Positions 46,041 through 58,019 of a stretch of DNA of 64,000 nt are shown one piece after another. This DNA comes from Mixophyes australis (taxonomy: Eukaryota > Chordata > Amphibia > Anura > Limnodynastidae). The position numbers were made by a program, and so were the translations under genes. Position 1 is the stretch's first letter; each line of letters begins with the position of its first letter. The stretch spans positions 142,737,729 to 142,801,728 of the forward strand of contig JAVHZZ010000004.1 in the NCBI GenBank assembly GCA_036250195.1, read 5' to 3'. A model generated the notes under the pieces. The model worked only from the letters and a program-made list of their open reading frames with translations. It ran no database searches and was not told the DNA's origin.

Positions 46041-48440
46041 ATATACTTTCCTTTTTTGTTTACATAGGTTTTGGCGACCACCTCTGCTGCAAGTCACGGG
46101 CAGTCCCCTTTACCCCGGGTTTGGACGAAGCTTTTTCCGGGGTAATGATTCTTAAGCCTTCCCTCCCCATAAATATATTTACGAGTTTCCCTGGTTTGAT
46201 TCAGAACAGCAGCATTATGGCACAGAGCATATAAGTAAAAGAAGGTATGAAAGTCCTGCTCTTGGCTACCGATGAAAGCTCTGGCCTTTGAAAAAATTAT
46301 TCTGTGCATCATCTTTGAATTTTTGTAGTATAGGTTCAGGCCACCGTCATCTATCATCATCATTTATTTATATAGTGGTAAGTTAAGAAAAGCCCTGCTC
46401 TTGGCTACCAATGAATGCTCTAGCCATTGAAAAATGTATTGTGTGTGTAGTCTTTGAATTTTTGTAATATGGATGCAGGTCATCTTCGTCTATTTACTTT
46501 ACATTTCCAACTCCAATCAATATACTGCCCATCCAATGACCTCTGCATATTAATTTAATTACTAGCTGGGGCATCCCAGGTGCCCTGGCAATGGGCGGGA
46601 CACAAAGGACCGGAAGTGACTTCTCGGCTTCCAGGGCAATGGCCGGAATGCGGTAGCAATCTGGAAACACTCAAGTCATTCTGGCTAGTGCAGTGGCCTG
46701 TGACATGCGATAGGTGCAAAATCTGACTGCACCCTGTCACATCTAAGGATTTGTCTACCCGAACTGGGTTGTGTCTCTTGAACAGAACTGGAGGTTACGT
46801 GCACAAAGCTGCGTGGCTTGATTAGGTTCCTTTGCATGAGAAGGAAAGAACCAGAGCAGGTGGTAGTTGCTGAGAGTTCAGGCGATTGCTAAATATGAAA
46901 GGCACTGGAGACTGGCAAGAAGTCAAGAATAACAAGGCGGTGATCAGATTCAGCAGCTGAGACTAGACTGGAACTGGATTGCTGGATCAGATTGGAACTG
47001 GATTGCTGGATCGTACTGGAACCAGAGTGCTAGACTGGTCTGGAACCAAAGTGCTAGACTGGACTTGGAGTGCTGGAAAGGACTGGAACTGGAGTGCTGG
47101 ACTGGAACTAGAGTGCTGGACCGGACTGGAATTAGAGTGCTGGAACCGGAGTGCTGGACCACACTGGAATGGGATTGCTGGCTGCATTGTCTAGGTATAA
47201 TTAACTGAGAAAACTGGAGACTGCTAGAAACCAGATATTCGTCTGAGGAATCAACATTGCACTGACAATGGGTTAGAGGTCCAGGAAGTCCTTTTATTGG
47301 AACTGATATGCCCTGGTTGGAGGCTGTGGTTAGCTGAGCTAAAGCAGCACTCTGGTTGAGAGAGAGCATGTGACAGAATCCAAGATGGCAGCGTCCATGT
47401 ACTGGTTTTGGAGGGATCTCTGGAGTGGAGACAAACTGGGCAGCATCCTGCAGAGAGATCTGAGACCAGCAGAGCCTTTGGACTGCAGGGACAGCCGAGA
47501 AAGACAGGACCTGAGAGTCCGGTGCATGACTCACCCCTTCTTGGGGACCACCTCTGCAGAAAATCTCGGGCAGTCCTCTTTACCCCGTGGTTTGACTAAG
47601 CTTCCCCCTGGGTGTTGATTTTTCAGCTCTTGCCATAAATATATTTAGAGCCCCTGGTTTGATTCAGCAGGGCACCATTACAGTATAGGACATATAAGTA
47701 AGCAAGATTAGGAAAGCCCTGCTATTGGCTACTGATTAATGCTCTGGCCATCATAAAATGTATTGTGTGCGTAGTATTTGAAGTTTTGTAGTATGGATGC
47801 AGACCACCTTAGTCTATTTACTTTTATAAATGTTTAACTCTATTCAGTCATACCACTGTCCACCCAATGATCTCTGCCTGTTCACTGTCTATAATGAATG
47901 CCCTATAACATTCAAAATGTATTGTGTGCATAGTCTTTGAAGTATTTTAGTATGGGTGCTGGCCACCTTTATCTTTCAGCATCATTTATTTATGCAGCTG
48001 CAAGGTAAGGAAAGACCTGCTCTTGGCTAACGAAGAATGCTCTCACAATCTATTGCGTTTGTAGTCGTTGAAGTTTTGTAGTATATCTGCAGGCCACCTA
48101 CGTCTATCAGCATCATCATTTATTTATACAATGACCCTTCCTTTCATAACTGACAAGTATTGAAAAATGGAAAAGATTAAAATATATAGCGTTTTTTTGG
48201 GGTGTGCAGCTGTCTGGACCCTCACACGCAAACTCACTTTTTTTATATAGATTTCACTGAATAACCCTTTCAAAATTGACACCTATTGAAAACAGAAAAG
48301 ATTAGAAAATATGGTGTTTTTTTGGGGGTGTGCAGCTACCTTGACCTTCACACATGGACACCCTTTTTTTAATATGGATGTCCCTGAATGACCCTTACAA
48401 AATTGGCAAGTATTGAAAAATAGAAAAAAAATAGAATATA
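46041..48440. repeat. Locally duplicated repeat cluster
   Basis: A unit containing CCCTGCTCTTGGCTACC, ATGCTCT, ATGTATTGTGTG, TAGTCTTTGAA and TTTGTAGTATGGATGC recurs at about 46,240, 46,390, 47,705, 47,890 and 48,015. A flanking piece (GGCGACCACCTCTGC, GGCAGTCC, TTTACCCC) occurs at 46,072 and again at 47,547. From 48,130 a unit of about 120 bp (GTATTGAAAAATGGAAAAGA, GGGGTGTGCAGCT) repeats three times. V-SINE tail scraps (CATCATCATTTATTTATA) end several units. No gene. Confidence 0.65.
46965..47180. repeat. Minisatellite, CTGGAACTGGAGTGCTGGA units
   Basis: About nine imperfect units of 20-30 bp inside an insertion (about 46,500-47,540) that splits the duplicated cluster. Frames over it in both strands (Leu/Glu/Trp/Gly or Gln/Ser/Pro rich) are repeat products. 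Confidence 0.8.
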
Positions 48441-48442
48441 TA

Positions 48443-49295
48443 GGGGGTATTCAATTGTCAGCGAGTTTTTTTTTTACCGCGCTAAGTCATTTTAATGCTG
48501 TTTTTTATAATTTTCAAGTGGGTTAACTTTAACCGCAATTCAATTTCATTTTTAACACTACGTTTTTTTTCTCAAGAAACGGTCCTCTCGCGCTCCAGTA
48601 GAAGGTCTATTGAAAGTATAGGGTGTGCGACAGGCAGCTGTGTTAAAAGCTATTCAATTGTTTTTTAATGCGGCGGGTAAAACATGAAAATATGCTGTTT
48701 TATCTCGCACCTCCTTGGGGTGTGTTAAAAATAAAAAACCTCTAGTATTTGAAATCATGTAATAAAGTGCAAAAAAGTTAAACTTATGTTTATCACTAAT
48801 GCCTAACTTGTGTAAGTTGATTTTCTTGTGAAAAAATAATGAAATAAAAAAACATTAAAAAACATAAAAAAATTAAATCACTAATTAATTGTATTTATGT
48901 ATGTTTTTGGTACAAATATGAATGTAGTAATGTGTTTTGACATGGTATAGATGATTGTATGGTAAAAAATAGTTGAATAAAAAAATATGCCAAAGAAAAT
49001 ACTGTAATGTAGATATTATCACTGTGTAATGCAATCTAATGTATGGAAATGTATGCAAAACCTTTTTTTTGTGTTATACATGACCGCGTTAAAACTCCCC
49101 TTCACTCCCCTCAAATCTCGCAAACACAATTTTTAACGCGGGGGCAGCGTTCCCTCTTTTTCAATTGAATTGCACGAGTTTTCCCGCTGCGCTAACTCGA
49201 AACGGTCGCTATTGCCGTCAAAAACCTGCGGAAGATTTTTTTTCTTTTACGCGGCAGGGAAAATTAAAAACTCGCTAACAATTGAATATCCCCCC
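48443..49295. mobile_element. 853-bp fold-back element, TATTCAATTG-end family
   Basis: GGGGGTATTCAATTGTCAGC and mirror GCTAACAATTGAATATCCCC, with TA on each side. Subterminal parts contain TTTTTAACGCG and CGCGGGTAAAA type inverted blocks; the middle is AT-rich. No transposase. It shares its end sequence with 29,028-30,696. Confidence 0.78.
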
Positions 49296-49344
49296 TAGCT
49301 TTTTTGGGGAGGAGGGGGGGTGCAGCTGCATTGACACACATATG

Positions 49345-49519
49345 GCCAAAATGACGCGAATTGCGAAGTCCCACCCCCTCCGCCAGTACATTCCAGCTTT
49401 AATTTTATTGAAGTGGGCAGATGAGCCAAATGCGGGAGAATCGCCAGCTCTCCCGGGAGTCCACGAGACAGACCCGAATTTCGGCAGTCTCACGGACATT
49501 CCGGGAGAGTTGGCAAGTA
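49345..49519. mobile_element. Fragment of the CATACTTGCC hAT-like family
   Basis: Ends CGGGAGAGTTGGCAAGTATG like the intact copies; its left end is missing, replaced by unrelated sequence after the fold-back element. Next to it, the L1 fragment begins. Confidence 0.7.
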
Positions 49520-50299
49520 TGTGTTATAATATCCCTGAAAAAGTGAAATGAATGATTTTTGGTAAAATCATTTTTTGTTTATTTGCATTAAGTTTTGCAA
49601 AGAGCTTCATGTCCACATTAATCAGTGAAATAGGCCTGTAACTGGGGCATTGAGATGGGTCCCTCCCCTTCGCCTGCCTTGAAATGTGTGTGTCAGTCAC
49701 AATGGCGTTGAATGCCTGAATCATCAGAGGAACAAACTTGTTTTTGAATGCTTGATAGTATGAGATTGTGAACCTGGCAGGGAATGGGCTCTTCCAAAAT
49801 AGGGTAGATTTAATAACTTCTTCCAACTCTTCAGGTTTGAACGGCAATTCCATTAAATATTTGTCCGTGCCAGAGTGTGAAAGTTAATCTCATCTAAATA
49901 GGAGAGAATGTTCCTTCATCGAAGGACAGGGTCCATTTGGAGAATACTTTGCGAAAAGTTATAGAGTTTCGAATAGTATGAGTGAAAAGCAGCAGCTGTG
50001 AGTGTAGTGGCCCTGCAAACCTTTCCCTTATCATTCTTGATAGCTTCAATGTATAAAACTGCTCTTTGAGCCCTTAGAGCCTTCTCCAATAATTTACATG
50101 GCTTGTTGCCCCAATGAAAAAAATTATTGTGGCACTTACAAGAGTCCAACCTAATTTTATCATAAAGGAGTTTTGCCTTCTTTTCTGTCAATTCGGCCAA
50201 AGTCATTCTGGATAGGGATGGTTTATGGCTTGTCTTCAAGTGTTTGAGTTTTTGGAGAAGCTAGTATTTCTGGGCTTCTCTCTGCTGTTTCATAAAGGA

Positions 50300-50741
50300 T
50301 CACAGATTCATCAGAGCAAACTGCCGGAGGATCCAAGATACCGCCTACAACACCCAGAATCCCTTGATTGCATTCTGTTGGCTGGATTTTGACACAACAA
50401 TCAGCGCTCACCATCAGGCGGCCAGCCTTTCTCCAGGAACACAGTGGTTATCATCAGATGCATTACGGATTTAATACATAAACTGCAGTCCTTGGGAGGA
50501 CGGATACCATCAAACAGAGTAATACTTTTTGTTCAGAATTGAGCCTACAATGGTATTTATACTTTATAAACTATATTGATTAGAGTTAAGTCTACCTGAG
50601 AGCTGGAGAGACATTAGTGCATTTATCGTTGTGGAACATCATATATTAATTCTACGCGCTAAAGTATTGTGTTAAAGTGTGTTTGTAGATGTGTTTTGTT
50701 ACATGTACCGTCACTGAGCGCTGCAGAAACTATTTGCAATT
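50300..50741. mobile_element. 442-bp insertion with 14-bp target duplication in the L1
   Basis: TGTTTCATAAAGGA stands at 50,286-50,299 and again at 50,742-50,755. The inserted sequence carries no A-tail, tRNA-like head or coding frame that I recognise. A duplication of this length suggests retroposition. Family unknown. Confidence 0.65.
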
Positions 50742-51334
50742 TGTTTCATAAAGGAGTCTAACTGTATAAGCTTGCCCCGGATGACACATTAATGAGCCTC
50801 CCAAACAGATACCTTAGAAACCTCAATATTGTCATTAAACTCAATATAATCAGCAATAGTGGTCTTGAGTTGAGTTTTATTGCAAGTATCCTTAATAAGA
50901 AGCTCAATGAGTTTCCAGGAGCAATCCTTAACATGCAGATAAATTAATTGTAAGATTAATGATATAGGTGAGTGGTCTAACAAAGTAGCCTGATCTATTG
51001 TGGTATCAAGGGTCATGTGAAGAGACCTATGAGACAAGAAGAGGTAGTCAATTCTAGAGTAGACTTCATATGGGTGGGAAAAAAAAGTGTAGTCACAGGC
51101 ATTAAGGTGTTGAAGTTTCCACATGTTGACCAGCTGGTGTTCATTACAGTACAATAAAGTTTCTGCAGCTGTCTGATGGTTTTTTGGAAGTATTCAGTTG
51201 AGGATGTAAAGTCAATTGAGATCTCCTTCTACAATTAGAATACCTTCTTTTAGCGCATCAGCTTGATTCCTATATTTTTCCATAAATGCCGGTTGGTCCC
51301 AAATTGGAGCATAAAAATTGACTGTGATGAGGGT

Positions 51335-51625
51335 TGGATTCAGAGTGTTTTTTTTGTAGCCAACACCCAGATAGCTTTAGCTTTGACTAGAACATGAAGA
51401 AAGTTGTGTCTAGTGAATTATCCTGACTACACTGAGTGCTATATAGCAACAAGGCTACTCAGATCAAGACATTTCTTAACAATCAAATTGTACTCTGCAC
51501 TTATTTAATTTAATATTTTATATGATAAACATTTGTATTATCCTTTTTACAATTATTGTAATCTCACATCAGAACATAAGTGTTAATGACCATCCTGTGA
51601 CATTGACAAACGTGTTAGATTATAA
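51335..51625 (+). mobile_element. LTR-like dispersed repeat (copy 2)
   Basis: Same order of blocks as 31,005-31,300 (for example CTAGAACATGAAGAAAG and CTCAGATCAAGACATTTCT). It interrupts the L1 endonuclease region, so it is younger than that L1. Ends are approximate. Confidence 0.55.
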
Positions 51626-51881
51626 GGGTTACATTTTATCAGGAGTGCTCTTCCCTTCTCCAACTTAAATCTCTATATCTAGGAATGGTTAACATTTGCA
51701 ACCCCCTGGGCATTCCCTACTGTTGTTGCAAACACAGAAGGGAGGAAAGCAATGGTTTGTGGAGAGAAGGGGCCACTCCTTGTTTAAGTTCACAAATGCA
51801 ATGTCAGCCTTTTCTATCTGTAGTTTCCATAAAGCTCTAGACCTTTCTTCCAGGATATTTAAGGCCTTGGCATTTACTGAT

Positions 51882-52137
51882 AGACAGCACACTCACGTCA
51901 GTCCCTGCCCAGTTGGAGCTTACAGTCTAAATTCCCTAACACACAGACTAGGGTCAATTTGATAGAAAGCCAATTAACCTACTAGTATATATTGGAGTGT
52001 TGGAGCACCCGGAGGTAACCCACACAAATGCGGGGAGAACAGAACTCCACACAGATAAGGCCATGGTCAGGAATTGAACTCATGACCCCAGTGCTGTGAT
52101 GCAGAAGTGTAAACCACAAAGCCACCATGCTGCCCCT
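51882..52137 (-). mobile_element. V-SINE, tail-less copy
   Basis: On minus it starts GGGCAGCATGGTGGC at 52,137, contains the B-box-like GTTCAATTC and the conserved domain (GGTTACCTCCGGGTGCTCC), and stops at CTGACGTGAGTGTGCTG before the usual tail. More diverged in the head than the copy at 1,819-2,118. Confidence 0.8.
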
Positions 52138-53019
52138 GTTATAATCATGGGAAAATATCTACTAGTCAGTGTTAGCACAGAGCTTCCCAAGGTGCAGAGT
52201 CTAACAAACCCCTAGGTCTTCACTTAAAGCCACCACAAGGAGGGATGGTTATTGCTGCCAAAAGTTCACAGGACTAGAGTGGTACAAGGGAGTATCCGGA
52301 GTCGTAGTCTGAAGGTAGTAGCAGAGGTCTGGTACACTGGAGTAGCGTAGCACAACAGGAGTCCAGGAACACAGTCAGGCAAGTCAGAGATCATACACAG
52401 AGAGACAAGCAATAGCACAAAGGAGGGACACAAGAGGAGCCAAACTCAGGGGCAGAAAACCAATTGCTCTGATACAGGCTGAGTGCGATTCTAATATAGA
52501 CAAACAGATTTCAATTCCCCTGCCCACGGTCACATGACTGCAGCAAGCCGCACCGTTCACCCGGATGTGACAGTGCAGGCAGCATTGATCGGGAGCAGGA
52601 GTGTAGAGCAGGTAATTTTCTTACAGATTCTCCTGGGGGATAGCACTCCCTGTAGGCCCTTCACCTGAAGGTGGACTATCAGATAGTGGAATAGGTGTGT
52701 TGATATATGCAACGGACCAGATTCATTAAGGAAAGTAAACCAAAATAAAGCATAACTTTGCACCTTGGCAAAACCATGTTGCATTGGAGGGTGAGGTAAA
52801 TTTAAAATGTGGGGACAGATTTATATTTGGGGTAGGGCATGTCCTAGATCAACTTTAAATTTCAGTATAAAAATAAAGCTATCAAGTATTTGTGCTACAA
52901 AAAAAACAGGCAGTATTTAACTTATGTGCAAAATAATAAACTAATTTGCACCCCTTGCATTGTAACATGGATTGTCCAGGAGAAAAAACTTTTTCAAACC
53001 AACAGTTTAGTAAATATAC
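52138..53019. other. Intergenic DNA, nothing certain
   Basis: A MITE remnant (CTTTTTCAAACC, AGTTTAGTAAATATACC) lies at 52,990-53,022, related to 7,629-7,805. The rest shows no gene or nameable repeat. Confidence 0.4.
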
Positions 53020-53959
53020 CTTAATATCCCAGGGAAGAAAGAGAGCAGAGGTGTTGGATAAAACAAAGCAGGAGTGCTGATGCTTGAATACATGTAGCTT
53101 GAAAGGAACAAACACACAGAAAGATCCCCCAGCACACTGCTATAGCCAGCAAAAAACCTGCTATTTCCACTGTAGATAAAAATGCAAAAGTCTTAGTTGC
53201 ACACATATGCAAATGTATGTTAAAGCCACCCTTCTATGGCCAGCAAAGAGCTGCCATTTGTACTGTAGATAAAAATGCAAAAGTCTTAGTTGCATATATT
53301 TGCAAATGTATGTGAAAGCCACCCTCCACTATATGGCGCTTTTGCTAATAGGGTGGTCCTAACTCTAAACAGTGAGAGTCCCATATATTTGGGCCATACA
53401 TATATGTGTATTTCTGTGTGTTTGTTCCTTTTACCATAACCTCACCCTTCCAAACACCTGCTATGAACTTATGAACTTGATTTAGCAACTTCCACCTCTG
53501 TATTTGTCTGAGAGGCATATTGGTGTGCAACTAAGACTTTTGCATTTTTATCTACAGTAGAAATGGCAGGTCTTTTGCTGGCTATAGCAGTGTGCTGGGG
53601 GATCTTCCTGTGTCTTTGTTCCTTTTAGGATAACCCCACCCTTTCAAGCACCTGCAATGAGCCTATAAATTGATTGAGCAACTTCCACTTCTGTATTAGT
53701 CTGAGAGGCATGTTGGTGTCAGTAGCTGAGGGGGAGTGCTGGCATTGGATTGCTGTTTGGAGGCTTTTGGGGTTCCTCCTGGCAAGTTAGCTCTCAGTTT
53801 AAAAACACATATATGTATGGCCCAAATACATGGGACTCTCATTGCTTAGAGTTAGGACCACCCTATTAGCAAAAGCGCCGTGGAGTGGCGGGTGGCTTTA
53901 ACATACATTTGCAAATGTGTGCAACTAAGACTTTTGCATTTTTATCTACAGTAGAAATG

Positions 53960-54387
53960 CAGGGCCGTCTCTTCTATTGGGCACAATGGGCAGGTGTCCA
54001 GGGGCTCTGCGGGCCAGGGGGCCTGTCCGAGGCAGCGCTGAAGGAAAAAAAAAATCCTGCAAAAAAAGAAAGAAAAGAAAATACTTCCCTTGCGGTCAGC
54101 TGGCGATCCGGCTCCCTCCCTGGTCTCCTCCTCCGTGCGGCGCTCGCAGTGCATGTCGGGCGTGACGTCATCATGCCCGACATCCAATACGGAGCGCAGC
54201 ATGAAGGAGTCCCCTGCGCGAAAACAACTAATAAGCAGGCAGCAGCAGTGACTCGGAAGAAAAGTGAAGAGGATCGCATCGGAGAATAAGCCGATTAAAA
54301 TGTAAGTTAAGGTGGTTTTTTTTTATTATTATTTCAAGGAACGCTGTGATAAATGTGTGTGTGTATATCTAACTTTTTTTTTTTTAC

Positions 54388-54429
<42 letters not shown>

Positions 54430-54482
54430 GCCCCGGTGCACTGCTTTGCCCGGGGGCCCATAATGTTGTTAAGGTGGCCCTG
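53960..54482. mobile_element. hAT-type element, 523 bp
   Basis: CAGGGCCGTCTCTTC at the left, AAGGTGGCCCTG at the right, flanked by TAGAAATG and TAGAAGTG (53,952-53,959 and 54,483-54,490), an 8-bp duplication with one mismatch. The interior includes a GC-rich block, a (TA)n run and GGGGCCCCGG. The 134-codon frame across it is not a gene. Confidence 0.82.
54391..54426. repeat. (TA)n microsatellite
   Basis: About 18 TA units inside the hAT element, before its right end. Confidence 0.95.
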
Positions 54483-54640
54483 TAGAAGTGGCAGGTCTTT
54501 TGCTGGCTATAACAGTGTGCTGGGGGATCTTTATGTGTGTTTGTTCCTTTTAGGATAACCCCACCCTTTCAAACACCTGCTATGAGCCTATAAATAGATT
54601 GAGCAACTTCCACTTCTGTTTACATGTAGCTAGCACAGAA

Positions 54641-57411
54641 CTGCAGCGTGGGAAACCCCTAGGTTATAAATAGACCTCATGTCTTTCATATTTCATTATG
54701 CAGTGGTTGTTCCTCCATAGAGGAGCAAAGTTTGCGTCATCTTAATGGTTTATTTTTTTGCCAAGCCAGTTCTCAGGATTATTTGGGGTTCAGCAAGCAT
54801 CAAGAAAAGAAGATTATTTTTTTTTGCTTTCAAGCTGTGGAATATTTTTTTAAAATATTATGTATTTATTATTTTTTATGGACAACTACAGGAACTTGGT
54901 TGCATTTTTTGGACAGCTACAGGACTGCGAGTTTGAAAAAGTGGAGATGTTGCCTATAGCAACCAATCAGATTCTAGCTGTCAGTTTCTTTAATATACTA
55001 AATAAATGCTAGCTAGAATCCACATTTTCAAACCCGCAGTTTCCACAAGCCTATTGGATTAAATGCTTACAAGATTGGATCCCTTACAGATGAAGAAAAC
55101 AGATGTTGGTAGGTACATCTGAATATTGTTTTTATTTTTAATAAATTAATGTGATATAAATTAGGTGTGTGGGTTATTTAAATTTTATTTGGGGCACTAA
55201 ATGGCTCATTGGGCCCTGGGTGTCAGGGTCTAAGTGCCAGCATGTCCTGACTGCCATGGGGATGCTGGTGCTTGTAGTTCTACAAGAACCAGAATGCCAA
55301 AACTGTTAATGGCAGCTTGGGCTTGTTGGGTCCTGTAGTTCCACAAACCATGTACCAAGTACCATGTAGTCCATCTGCATATTTATTCTCAGATTATACA
55401 GATGCCACCAAGTGAGAGATGCAGTGGAAGGTGGCCCTGAGCTCTGGATCCAAGCTCCATGTCAAGCAGAGGAGAGCACTCAAAGGATTCCAGAGGATCT
55501 GAAATGAGCAGCTGTGCTGAATACTTCTGTTTGAAATATTGAGCCATGTCTGGGTGAGTGCTTTTCTTCCTTTGTTGAGACATGACTGTTTGATGAGATA
55601 TGCTCAAAGTGTGTGAAACAAAAAGCAGAGGGATAGGTTGTCAGGCCGTAAGTAGACCATTTTCATTAGCAGATATGCCTCTGGGCAAAAGCGGGCTAGG
55701 GTTCACCTTTAGCTTGCAGATGGAGCTATAAGAAGGAGGATACACTGCGATTATCATGGGTTGTGTTGAATATTTTACTGCCCATATTACTACTGCCTTG
55801 TATGATATTGGACACCTTACTGGACATGAAATTATATGCATGAGGAAGCCTTTTCCACCAGCACGGATATCGCTGGCGATATCAGCTCTGATGTATAGGT
55901 GCCTATGCAATGTGTGCACTTGGTAGACAAGTAGGAGCCTATAGGCATAAAAATATTCACTGCACATCCATATATTTTACTGTTGACATATGCTCACCAA
56001 TAATTCATTTGGGAGATAGCACAAGCAGGTTTGTTCCTTATTGAACACTTGATTATTCCCTTCAGACAATGTATGATTCACATTCAGGCATTTGGAAAAT
56101 GTTATTGTATAGTATCCCATCTGAAGGAATAATGTATTATATATAATAGTCAGCAGGTGGCATGAGTGTAGTGAAAATAAGATTTGAGGGAATATTTGCC
56201 TCTGGCTTTCAGTTATGTCACTAAATCTGAAATATAATCCAACCTATAATGCCTGGCTGTCATATAAACAGGATGGTTAGTGATCATGCTAGTCTAGATC
56301 ATTGTATGCAATAAAAAGGTTAGTCAGCTTCTAAACTGTTTCATATTACAGTAGGCTTCACATCATTAAGTTTTTATAATAAAGGAGCATGAAATTGCAA
56401 TTTATATTAGATAGTACTTCTATTTTATTCAAGGTATGAAGATCTGTTGTCATGTGCTACAAGAAATATGCTGTAATACCATACCACAATTTTGTTTCTG
56501 TGTCATTGCTTTTAATAGGAATCACATGCAACTGTCAGTTCTGTGTTAAACAGAGGTTGTGTCTCGTTAAATGTAGAGAAATCAATTGACACGGACGACC
56601 GCTTCTGAGAAATAAAAGTGTGTTAATGAGGTTTTACTTGGAAGTCCTGTGTTCAATTAAACTGCCCATTCTATAATAAAACAAATTACAGTTTACAGAA
56701 CAGTGAGTTTGCTGCTTCATATATGTCATAAATTCTCTTCATAGCAAGTGGAAAAAATGATCTGATATCAAAGTAAATAACACCAAAGAAAGTTAGCATG
56801 TATGCCATAATATGGGAACTAAATAAAAATAGCTAATCTGGGCTGATTATTGTATACAGTATATGACTCCCAGCGCCTTTCTGTTAAATTTACTAAGTAG
56901 CAAACAACATTCTAGTTTACAGAGTTTGGTTTCGCGATTACACTTTTTAAATATAAAATGAAAAGATATGCACCTGTTTTTCAAAAGAGGATAAACTACA
57001 AATTTTTAAAACAAATCTTCAATTTCTTAAATATAATATGAATGAGCTTTTTGTAACTTTTATGAATGAGGCTATGACTTGTCACTTGAAAAATTGTTTT
57101 TGTTTCAATTGTTTTTCAAATCAAAGAGTTTTGTGGTGCAACAACAGTATAAAAACCATTTTGTGAAATTGAATGCTTGAGGCGGAGCTCTCCCCTCCGT
57201 GGAATGGAACTTCTGACTTGGAGATTTTGACAGTTCATTACACATCAAGTAGGCGGGGTAAGGCTTAATATGATGCAATTTGCATCATCACGGTAATCGC
57301 CGCTTATGTTACAGGAAGAGACACAAAAATACCTGTCTGCTTCCAAGTTGTAACTGTCTTCACTCCCGCACAATTACAGTAATGCCTCCATGGCTCGTGT
57401 GGATCTATGGC
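54641..57411. other. Intergenic DNA with two repeat fragments
   Basis: About 54,920-55,045 is a truncated copy of the palindromic MITE at 7,629 (GTTTGAAAAAGTGGAGATG, AGCAACCAATCAGATTCTAG). About 55,195-55,345 matches the internal module of the two long fold-back elements (GTGCTTGTAGTTCTACAAG, TCCTGTAGTTCCACAAA). The remainder, to 57,411, shows no gene; frames such as 55,641-55,967 have no support. Confidence 0.5.
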
Positions 57412-57770
57412 GTCAGAGCCGGATTTAGACCTCATGGGGCCCTAGGCAGGATACTGGTTTTGGGCCCCCTCCCTGAAACAATCCATAGCACTATATTTTC
57501 GTAGACTACCATATACCCCTATAGTAAAGTAGAAGTGAAAGCATGTGCCGCCGCGCAGCCAAAAGAGGTGGGGGCGTGTCTTGCATCTTTGGGGGCGTAC
57601 CTAACATGTGAAAAGAGCAAGGCCACCCTGCTACAGAAAAAGGCACCCCTAAATAATTACCGAGCAGTCCCGGTTTTTTAAGTAGTTGGGTCAAAACAAC
57701 CTAATAAGTATTTAGGTCAGGACAGAAATACTTATTAAGTTGTTTGCAAAAATAATACACATAAATCCAA
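57412..57770. mobile_element. Two hAT-type fragments
   Basis: 57,412-57,500 begins AGAGCCGGATTTAGAC with GGGGCCCTAGGCAGG, the left end of a common amphibian element. From about 57,600, AAGGCACCCCTAAATAATTA and TTAGGTCAGGACAGAAAT match the left part of the 7,856-9,148 element (7,912-8,030), without its minisatellite or hairpin. Confidence 0.6.
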
Positions 57771-58019
57771 GGATGTGCCCCTTGTCACTTTTGTCCCTCA
57801 ATCATCACACTATGCCCATTTATTGCACGCCGGGGATGAAGAATCCGGAGATTCATACATTTACCCCCAGGTGTCACTGAGATCGGCAAATTGATTAAAA
57901 TAAAGAGAGTGATGAAAGTTGAAAAATCAGTGATGAAGATAGCTAAAATTACCCTTCCGGGAAACCGCATAATCACATAATTATGACACTTATCATTGAA
58001 TGGAAAAAGTGCCCATTGG

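Larger units (their letters stand above)
49533..51890 (-). mobile_element. L1/Tx1-type LINE fragment, ORF2 pseudogene
   Basis: Read on minus: endonuclease start near 51,690-51,890 (LNILEERSRALWKLQIEKAD), endonuclease end 50,789-51,154 (YTFFSHPYEVYSRIDYLFLS, then LLDHSPIS), linker 49,916-50,239, and the beginning of the reverse transcriptase 49,533-49,853 (CPSYRPISLINVDMKLFAKL). The 3' half is missing, cut at the junction with the hAT-like fragment. Frameshifts and two insertions (50,300-50,741; about 51,335-51,625) break it. Confidence 0.88.
53020..54640. repeat. Nested inverted-repeat cluster
   Basis: Segments recur in both orientations: TATAGCCAGCAAAA with CCCCCAGCACACTG at 53,125 against CAGTGTGCTGGGGGATC at 53,589 and 54,514; TAATAGGGTGGTCCTAACTC at 53,348 against its complement near 53,860; AAAATGCAAAAGTCTTAG at 53,179 and 53,275 against the complement at 53,530 and 53,928. 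The layout resembles repeated fold-back insertions of one family. One copy received the hAT element at 53,960. Confidence 0.7.

Noticed and set aside
46950..47618. Frame of 194 codons on minus and several on plus
   Set aside because: Partly minisatellite translation; no domain or splice signals.
53885..54289. 134-codon plus-strand frame
   Set aside because: Crosses the boundary of a hAT-type element; composed of flank and element sequence.
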